DNA of 64,000 bases from Humidesulfovibrio mexicanus (GTDB lineage: Bacteria > Desulfobacterota > Desulfovibrionia > Desulfovibrionales > Desulfovibrionaceae): the NCBI RefSeq assembly GCF_900188225.1, contig NZ_FZOC01000007.1:124001-188000 (forward strand). The letters run 5' to 3'. The notes beneath the pieces are model-generated. The model saw only the letters and a list, made by a program, of their open reading frames with translations, did not search any database and was not told the DNA's origin. The position numbers were made by a program, and so were the translations under genes. Below, in pieces: positions 58,116 to 64,000 of the stretch. Within the stretch, counting starts at the first letter, position 1. Every line of letters starts with the position of its first letter.

Positions 58116-58712
58116 CTAGGGCTTCTTGGCCGGAGCAGCCGGAGCAGCCGGAGCAGCGGGAGCGGCGGGAGCGTCGGCCTTGGCGGCGTCGGCGGGCTTG
58201 GCGTCCGCAGGAGCGGCGTCCGCAGGCTTGGCGTCGGCCTTGGGGGCCTCGGCGGGGGCCTTCAGGTCGATGCTGACCTTGTTGATTTCCTCGATGATCT
58301 TGTTGGTGATGTCCGAGGCTTCGTCGTAGGACAGGACCACGTCCTTGGCCAGGATCACGTCGACCTTGTTGTCCTTGCGGTATTTTTCAAGAATCTTGTT
58401 GAACTGGTCCTGCAGCAGGCCCACCACGCGCTGCTGTTCCGCGCCCATGGTGGTCTGGTATTTGGTCACGGCCTCCTGGAAGGCGGCGGCGTTTTCCTGG
58501 GTCTGCTTGGCCTGGACCTTGTCCTGGGCGGCCTTGGCTTCGGCCTGAAGCTCGGAGCTCTTGTCGCGCAGGTAGTTCATGGCCTCCTGGCCGGGCTTGG
58601 ATTCGCGGAACACCTTGGCCCCGTCGACAACGGCGATCTTGTTGCTGCTGTTGCAGCCGACGAGCGCGGCGGACACGAGGGCCAGCAGCAGGAGTGCGCA
58701 AAGCTTCTTCAT
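58116..58712 (-). CDS. OmpH/Skp-family lipoprotein with Ala/Pro-rich tail
   Basis: ATG 58712 after AGAGGT; 198 residues. A lipoprotein signal ends in LVGC (Cys20). The OmpH region (about 24-140) starts KIAVVDGAKVFRESKPGQEA and has a coiled coil (AKAAQDKVQAKQTQENAAAF, MGAEQQRVVGLLQDQFNKIL), then DVILAKDVVLSYDEASDIT. The last 48 residues are Ala/Pro/Lys repeats (ADAKPADAA, APAAPAAP). Skp-type proteins chaperone outer-membrane proteins in the periplasm; here it is membrane anchored. Confidence 0.93.
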   Translation of the reverse strand: MKKLCALLLLALVSAALVGCNSSNKIAVVDGAKVFRESKPGQEAMNYLRDKSSELQAEAKAAQDKVQAKQTQENAAAFQEAVTKYQTTMGAEQQRVVGLLQDQFNKILEKYRKDNKVDVILAKDVVLSYDEASDITNKIIEEINKVSIDLKAPAEAPKADAKPADAAPADAKPADAAKADAPAAPAAPAAPAAPAKKP

Positions 58713-58803
58713 GGGTGTGATACCTCTTTAGAGTGTTGGGTGCGGGAACTACCCGTGTCGGCCTTGAGGGGCATATGCAACAGGGTGTGGACAATATCGC
58801 GCT

Positions 58804-59625
58804 TCAATCAGGTTGGCAAGGGGCGCGGGGCCTGCCGCCCGCGTTGGGGGCCGTTCGCCTTCTGTCGGGGTTGGCGCCCAGGTGCGGGCAGAACCGTTCA
58901 GCCTCCGGGGTCAGGCGATGCGCCTCGTCATACAGGACAAGCGGCGGTTCCAGGACAAGCGTCCTGCCCTGCCCGGAAACGGCCTGCACCAGGGCGATGC
59001 GGATTGGCCCGCCGCTGCGCCCCTGGACCGGAAGCAGGCGGCGCGGGTGCAGCCCTGCCTGGGTGAGGTGCTGGAACAGCTCCGGCAGGCGCTCCGCCAG
59101 GTGCACAAGAAAGAAGCTGCCCCCGCGCCGCAGGCGTCTGGCCGCGCAGCGCGCGAACACGGCGAAGCCGCCTGGCCCTTCAAAACGCGCCAACTGCTTC
59201 GCCTGGTTTGGGCAGGCGCGGCCGGTTTCCGGGATGCGGAAGGGCGGATTGCAGAGCGCGAAATGCGCGGGGCCTTGTATCGGGAAATCGCGTGTGGAGC
59301 AGTCATCCGCGTCTCCCGTCCAGGCGCGAAAGCGGTCCGCAAGGCCCAAGGCCAGGGCGTTCTGCCGGGCCGCGTCGGTCATGGCGGGGTTCACATCAAT
59401 GCCGGCGATGTCCAGCCCCTCGCGGCCGGGCAGCACAAGCAGGCCGAAGGAGGCCGCGCCGCAGCCGCAGCCCAGGTCCAGCCCGCAGAGGGCCGCGCGG
59501 GGTTTGAGCTGGCGGTGGGCAAACGCGGAGAGGAGCAGGGTGTCGGCCCCGAAGCGGAAGCCGCCCTCTGGCTGGACGAGCCCGCGCGGGAACAGGGCGC
59601 GCCGGGCCGCGTGCTCCGTGTCCAT
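58804..59625 (-). CDS. tRNA1(Val) (adenine-N6)-methyltransferase-like protein (TrmN6/YfiC type)
   Basis: The 273-residue product has SAM motif I GLDLGCGCGAASFG, IAGIDVNPAMTDAARQNALA, and the catalytic NPPF in FALCNPPFRIPETG, with GGSFFLVHLAERLPELFQHL and PVQGRSGGPIRIALVQA. This is the TrmN6/YfiC order, modifying A37 of tRNA-Val. The start at 59625 lies eight bases past the stop of the glycine-rich gene (59634) behind a C8 run with no ribosome site, so translation is likely coupled. Other small N6-methyltransferases are possible. Confidence 0.85.
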   Translation of the reverse strand: MDTEHAARRALFPRGLVQPEGGFRFGADTLLLSAFAHRQLKPRAALCGLDLGCGCGAASFGLLVLPGREGLDIAGIDVNPAMTDAARQNALALGLADRFRAWTGDADDCSTRDFPIQGPAHFALCNPPFRIPETGRACPNQAKQLARFEGPGGFAVFARCAARRLRRGGSFFLVHLAERLPELFQHLTQAGLHPRRLLPVQGRSGGPIRIALVQAVSGQGRTLVLEPPLVLYDEAHRLTPEAERFCPHLGANPDRRRTAPNAGGRPRAPCQPD

Positions 59626-59633
59626 GGGGGGGG

Positions 59634-61154
59634 TCAGGCCACCCGACCGACGACAGGGTTGCCCAAGCCCACATCCACGGATGCGGCCGGAAGCGCGCCG
59701 GTGAAGAACATGTTCAGCACGCGGGCGGCGTCTTCCACGTTCACCTGGGTGTTTTCCTGGCGGGTGGTGGAAAGATCCGGGCTGTTGTGTTGCGAAAAGT
59801 CGAGGGTGGTGTTCTGCTGGTTGTACTCCGGCTGCTGCACGGTCCGGTTCACGGTCGTGGAATTGTCGTAGGCGCGGTTCGTCTCGTTCACCGTGGTGCT
59901 GGCGAACTCCACGTTGCGCGACTGGGAGAAATCCTGGTTAAGGGGCTGGTTGATGTTTTCGGTGACATGCACCCCGCCCTTGGCCCCCACGCTGCCGTCC
60001 ACGTTGACCGTGACGTTTGGCCGCTCCTCCGGGAAGATGACGCGCGGCGGGTCGTAGGTGGAGGGCTTGAGGTAGTCGCTGGCCAAAAACGGTGGCGGCG
60101 GCGTGGATCTCGGCCGCTCCTGCCACACGTAGGCGGGCTCATAGAGCTGGTACGCCTCGCCGTGAAATTCGCTGTGCAGCACGCGCGTGGGGTGGTGGGC
60201 CACGTGTGTGTGCGGGTTGCCGTGGAAATGCATGGCCTGGGGCGGGTGCACATAGCCTGTGGGCGTTGGGAACGTGCGGCCGCCGGGGCTGACGGTGAAA
60301 CCCTCCGTGGCGGGGGTGGCCGGGGCCGAGGCCGAGGCCTGGGCCATGGCTTGGCCCACGCGCAGTTCCACGGGCGGCATTCCGGGGCCGGAGGTCGAGG
60401 AGTAGGTCATGCCGCCGCCGGTGGCCTGGGCCACAGGAGTGGCGCCGCCCAGAACATAGCTGACGCCGGAGGCCGCGCTTCCGCCGCCGCTGGAGACGCC
60501 GCCTCCGCCTCCTCCGCTGGAGATGCCGCCGCCGCCGCTGCTTGCGCCGCCGCCGGAAATGACGGACGCGCCGCCGGAGCCCCCGCCGCCGCTGGAGATG
60601 CCGCCGCCGCCGGACACCGTGGCGCCTCCTCCTCCGGAGATTGCGCCGCCGCCGCCGGAAACCGTGGCGCCTCCTCCACCGGAGATTGCGCCGCCGCCGC
60701 CGCCGCTGAAGCCTCCTCCTCCGCCGGACACCGCTCCGCCGCCTCCGCTGGAGACGACGGACGCGCCGCCCCCGCCAGACACGGAGCTTCCTGCTGAAAC
60801 CGCGCCGCCGCCTGCGCCGGACACAAGGCCAGCGCCGCCACCGGACACCGTGCCGCCGCCGCCGGTGCTCACATGTCCGCCGCCGCCGCCGGTGCTCGGA
60901 ATGGCCGACTGCGTTGAACCCTCCACGAAGAGCACGCCGCCGCTCAAGGGCGAATAGGGAATCACCGCGGGGGTGCAGTCGATGGGCACGTGTCCGCCCT
61001 CGCTGATGGGCACCCAGCCGCCCTCGCTGATGGGCACGTGTCCGGCCGGGCCGGGCGTGAAGCTGCCCGGAGGACCGGCCTCGAAATGCCCGGCGGGTCC
61101 TGCCGTGGTGCTGCCCGGAGGTCCGGCGACGATATTGTCGGTGAGTCCGTACAT
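59634..61154 (-). CDS. Very glycine-rich repeat protein with collagen-like N-terminus
   Basis: ATG 61154 is chosen (GGGAA upstream); a TTG at 61256 in the same frame is possible. The 506 residues have three parts. About 1-60: GPPG/GPAG repeats and VPISEGG duplicates. About 85-245: many (I/V)SGGGG(A) units. About 300-500: a low-complexity Asn/Thr-rich region (NVTVNVDGSVGAKGGVHVTE, FASTTVNETNRAYDNSTTVN) that resembles fibre or tail-spike stalks. It has no signal peptide and no known family. It is divergent from uvrA and coupled with the methyltransferase gene. Possibly a filament or surface fibre. Confidence 0.7.
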   Translation of the reverse strand: MYGLTDNIVAGPPGSTTAGPAGHFEAGPPGSFTPGPAGHVPISEGGWVPISEGGHVPIDCTPAVIPYSPLSGGVLFVEGSTQSAIPSTGGGGGHVSTGGGGTVSGGGAGLVSGAGGGAVSAGSSVSGGGGASVVSSGGGGAVSGGGGGFSGGGGGAISGGGGATVSGGGGAISGGGGATVSGGGGISSGGGGSGGASVISGGGASSGGGGISSGGGGGGVSSGGGSAASGVSYVLGGATPVAQATGGGMTYSSTSGPGMPPVELRVGQAMAQASASAPATPATEGFTVSPGGRTFPTPTGYVHPPQAMHFHGNPHTHVAHHPTRVLHSEFHGEAYQLYEPAYVWQERPRSTPPPPFLASDYLKPSTYDPPRVIFPEERPNVTVNVDGSVGAKGGVHVTENINQPLNQDFSQSRNVEFASTTVNETNRAYDNSTTVNRTVQQPEYNQQNTTLDFSQHNSPDLSTTRQENTQVNVEDAARVLNMFFTGALPAASVDVGLGNPVVGRVA

Positions 61155-61296
61155 GGGGTTCCCGTGGCCGGGCCCGCGCCGCGCATCGAAAATGCCGATA
61201 CGTGAAGGGGAGTCCGGTCCGATTGCACAATACGCGCCTTTTTCGGAATCCGTCAAGGGGCGCGCGCCCCCTTGCCAAGGCCGGGGCGATGATTAC

Positions 61297-64000
61297 ATGC
61301 CGGAAATGTCCAACACAGACGCTGCCGCACAAAACGTTCCGGCCGCCCCGCGCGGGGTTATCCGCATCGAAGGGGCCAGGCACCACAACCTCAAGAACCT
61401 GAGCCTGGACATCCCACGCGAAAAACTCGTGGTGGTCTGCGGGCCGTCGGGCTCCGGCAAGAGCACCCTGGCCTTCGACATCGTGTACGCCGAGGGCCAG
61501 CGCAGGTACGTGGAGTCGCTTTCGGCCTACGCCCGCCAGTTTCTGCCGCAGATGGACAAGCCGCTTGTGGACAAGGTGGAGGGCCTCTCCCCGGCCATCT
61601 CGCTGGAGCAGCAGTCCACCTCGCGCAACCCGCGCTCCACCGTGGGCACGGTGACCGAGGTTTACGACTTTTTGCGCGTGTTTTACGCCCGCCTGGGGGC
61701 CTTCTTTTGTCCCAAGTGCGGCAAACCAATCGCCGCGCAAAGCGGCGACGAGATCCTCGCGAGCATCATGGCCATGCCCGAGGGCGCGCGGATTCTGCTC
61801 CTGGCACCGCTGGTGGAGCACCAGAAGGGCACGCACAAGGACCTCTTCGCCCGCCTGCGCAAGGAGGGCTTCGCGCGCGTGCGCGTGAACGGCGTGGTGC
61901 ATACCCTGGACGAGGCCCCTGAGCTGGACAAGCTCAAAAAGCACAGCATCGAGCTGGTGGTGGACCGGCTGGTGGTCAAGGCCGACATCCGCCCCCGCCT
62001 GGGCGACTCGGTGGAGCTGGCCCTCAAGCAGGGCAAGGGGCGGCTTATTGTGCTGGAGCACGGCGCGGCAGACCCCGGCGCGGAGCGGCTCTTCAGCACC
62101 GAGAGCACCTGCGCGGCCTGCGGGGTCTCCATGCCGCCGCTCACTCCGCAGCTGTTCTCCTTCAACAGCCCGCAGGGGGCCTGCCCGGAGTGCTCGGGCC
62201 TGGGCTGCGTGGAGCGCTTCGAGTTCGATCTGCTGGCCCCGAACAAGGGGCTTTCCCTCAAGGGCGGCGGGCTGCTTCCCTGGCGCAACCCCAGGCTTTT
62301 CGCCCGGCACGAGGAGGACTTGCGGCGGCTGGGCAAGCGCCACGGCTTCACCCTGGACACCCCGCTCTCGGCCTTCAGCCCGGCGGCGCGGCAGGCGTTG
62401 GTGGACGGCGACGAGCAGTGCGGCTGGCCCGGCGTGGAGCCCCTGCTGGACCAGGGCTACAGCATGGGGCCCTTCTGGCGCGACGAGCTCGCCCGCTACC
62501 GCCAGACCCGGCCCTGCCCGGCCTGCGGGGGCGCGCGCCTGAAGCCCGAGGCCCTGGCCGTGCGCGCCCCGGCAACGGACCCGGAGCACAGCCTGAACAT
62601 CAGCGAATTCTGCTCCCTGTCCATTGCCCGCGCCTTGCAGTGGCTCAAGGAGCGCGACTTCACCGGGGCCAGCGAGGCCATCGCCGGGCCGCTGCTGAAG
62701 GAGCTGACCCACCGCCTGGGCTTCATGAAGAACGTGGGCCTCGACTATATCTCTCTTGGCCGCAACATGGGCACCCTCTCCGGCGGCGAGGCCCAGCGCA
62801 TCCGCCTGGCCAGCCAGCTGGGGTCGGGCTTGGTGGGCGTCACCTACGTGCTGGACGAACCCTCCATTGGCCTGCACCCGCGCGACAACGAGCGTCTTTT
62901 GCGCACCCTGCGCAGCCTGCAGCAGCGCGGCAACACCGTCCTGGTGGTGGAGCACGACGAGCCCACCATCATGAGCGCGGACCATGTCATCGAGCTTGGG
63001 CCCGGCTCGGGCGAGCTGGGCGGCGAGATCGTGTTCCAGGGCCCGGTGGACGCCCTCATGAACCAGAGCCAGTCCCTTACGGCCCAGTACCTGCGAGGCG
63101 ACCTGCGCTCCTGGCGGCCGGAGGAGCGCCGCCAGCCGAGCCCTGTGGGCGGCCGCACGCACCTGGGCATACGCGGCGCGCGCGCCAACAATCTGAAGGG
63201 GCTCGACCTGGACATCCCCCTGGGCGTGCTGGTGTGCTTCACCGGCGTGTCCGGCTCGGGCAAAAGCTCCCTTGTGGTCGATACCCTCTACAAGCATCTG
63301 GCCCTGGCCCAGGGCGTCAAGGTGGAGCAGCCCGGCCCCGTCGACGCCTTCATCGGCGCCGAGGCCATCGAGAAGATCATCGCCATCGACCAGACGCCCA
63401 TCGGCCGCACCCCGCGCTCCAACCCCGCCACCTACACCAAGGCCTTTGACGAGATCCGCACAATCTTCGCCGGGACCAAGGACGCCAAAATGCGCGGCTA
63501 TGCGCCCGGCCGGTTCAGCTTCAACGTCAAGGGCGGCCGCTGCGAAGCCTGCCAGGGCGACGGACAGGTGCGCGTGGAGATGCACTTTTTGCCAGACGTG
63601 TTCGTCACCTGCGAGGTGTGCAAGGGGATGCGCTACAACTCGCAGACCCTGGAGGTGCGGCACAAGGGCAAGAACATCGCCGAGGTGCTGGACATGACCG
63701 TGGCCGAGGCCCGCGAGTTCTTCGGCGCGCACACCGCCCTCTCCCGCAGGCTGGAGGTGCTGGAGCAGGTGGGCCTGCCCTATCTGCGCCTGGGCCAGCC
63801 CGCCACCACCCTGTCCGGCGGCGAGGCCCAGCGCATCAAGATCAGCCGCGAGCTGGGCAAGCGCAGCCTGCCGGGAACCCTGTACATTCTGGACGAGCCC
63901 ACCACCGGCCTGCACATGCACGAGGTGGGCAAGCTTATCCGCGTGCTGCACCGACTGGTGGACAAGGGGGCCAGTGTCATCGTCATCGAGCACAACGCCG
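61297..64000 (+). CDS. uvrA: Excinuclease ABC subunit A, 3' end off the window
   Basis: The frame is open from ATG 61297 to the right edge (901 codons), so the C-terminus is missing. First ATPase: Walker [14 protein letters not shown] and ABC signature [16 protein letters not shown]. Second ATPase: [13 protein letters not shown] and [16 protein letters not shown]. Zinc modules: CAACG to CPECSG and CEACQ to CEVCKG, with the beta-hairpin-type DNA-binding residues between. It detects DNA lesions with UvrB. ATG 61306 is an alternative start. Confidence 0.97.
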   Translation, partial: MPEMSNTDAAAQNVPAAPRGVIRIEGARHHNLKNLSLDIPREKLVVVCGPSGSGKSTLAFDIVYAEGQRRYVESLSAYARQFLPQMDKPLVDKVEGLSPAISLEQQSTSRNPRSTVGTVTEVYDFLRVFYARLGAFFCPKCGKPIAAQSGDEILASIMAMPEGARILLLAPLVEHQKGTHKDLFARLRKEGFARVRVNGVVHTLDEAPELDKLKKHSIELVVDRLVVKADIRPRLGDSVELALKQGKGRLIVLEHGAADPGAERLFSTESTCAACGVSMPPLTPQLFSFNSPQGACPECSGLGCVERFEFDLLAPNKGLSLKGGGLLPWRNPRLFARHEEDLRRLGKRHGFTLDTPLSAFSPAARQALVDGDEQCGWPGVEPLLDQGYSMGPFWRDELARYRQTRPCPACGGARLKPEALAVRAPATDPEHSLNISEFCSLSIARALQWLKERDFTGASEAIAGPLLKELTHRLGFMKNVGLDYISLGRNMGTLSGGEAQRIRLASQLGSGLVGVTYVLDEPSIGLHPRDNERLLRTLRSLQQRGNTVLVVEHDEPTIMSADHVIELGPGSGELGGEIVFQGPVDALMNQSQSLTAQYLRGDLRSWRPEERRQPSPVGGRTHLGIRGARANNLKGLDLDIPLGVLVCFTGVSGSGKSSLVVDTLYKHLALAQGVKVEQPGPVDAFIGAEAIEKIIAIDQTPIGRTPRSNPATYTKAFDEIRTIFAGTKDAKMRGYAPGRFSFNVKGGRCEACQGDGQVRVEMHFLPDVFVTCEVCKGMRYNSQTLEVRHKGKNIAEVLDMTVAEAREFFGAHTALSRRLEVLEQVGLPYLRLGQPATTLSGGEAQRIKISRELGKRSLPGTLYILDEPTTGLHMHEVGKLIRVLHRLVDKGASVIVIEHNA

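Noticed and set aside
60480-60900. Possible CRISPR-like or satellite DNA repeat
   Set aside because: The repetition is in codons for SGGGG units within an open frame, with no constant spacers or palindromic direct repeats.
60139-63993. Minus-strand frame of 1284 codons under uvrA and the glycine-rich gene
   Set aside because: It is the complement of uvrA, with low-complexity His/Gly/Leu/Arg translation and no domain; the plus strand carries all UvrA motifs.

Overview
The DNA is GC-rich with strong G/C preference at third codon positions and tightly packed genes. The gene set suggests a Desulfovibrio-like delta-proteobacterium (Desulfovibrionaceae). It includes a TauE/SafE-type sulfite-exporter-like permease with its own membrane partner, a DUF4911 protein, a pyruvate-phosphate-dikinase-N-like protein, an OmpH lipoprotein with an Ala/Pro tail, and a DUF362 ferredoxin protein. 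The family assignment is an inference from gene content, because no rRNA or marker phylogeny is available here.

Region 1 (1-21,712) is the right-hand part of a prophage, nearly all on the minus strand. Read from right to left it carries a primer/replication pair (SF3 helicase, TOPRIM primase), a plus-strand moron beside a gene relic, packaging genes (TerS, GpA-type TerL), an AlpA-like HTH protein, lambda-type head genes (gpW-like, portal, S49 protease with nested scaffold, decoration protein, E-type capsid), a lysis cassette (endolysin, holin, XhlA-like protein), connectors, and a P2-type contractile tail (sheath, tube, E/E' chaperones with a -1 frameshift signal, tape measure, LysM protein, gpD). 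The right end is a 44-bp 3' fragment of a tRNA-Glu(CTC) gene, read here as attR. The intact tRNA, the integrase and the rest of the tail should lie left of the window.

Region 2 (21.7-31.6 kb) starts with small zinc-ribbon membrane proteins. A minus-strand gene series follows: two receiver proteins behind a near-perfect sigma-54 promoter, the TauE-like permease and its partner, a dikinase-N-like protein, and DUF4911. Next come a small phage-like regulatory island (S24 repressor facing two minus-strand genes, with repeated operator-like sites) and a bactofilin.

Region 3 (31.7-52.3 kb) is chromosomal metabolism and stress: hydantoinase/oxoprolinase plus HDAC-like deacetylase, thiM-thiE, an aminotransferase, two MacB/FtsX-type permeases without an adjacent ATPase, proS, a DUF362 ferredoxin protein, two small heat-shock proteins, a Sel1-repeat protein, a CBS protein, and a persulfide-dioxygenase/rhodanese gene followed by a peroxiredoxin.

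Region 4 (52.3-56.6 kb) is the most distinctive. Two short RHS genes have almost identical cores but unrelated C-terminal tips. Each is followed by small membrane-protein genes that could be immunity proteins, and the cassettes are separated by copies of the same palindrome and terminator repeats. Region 5 (56.6-64 kb) has PIN-PhoH, the OmpH lipoprotein, a TrmN6-like methyltransferase, a very glycine-rich protein with a collagen-like start, and a divergent uvrA that runs off the right edge.
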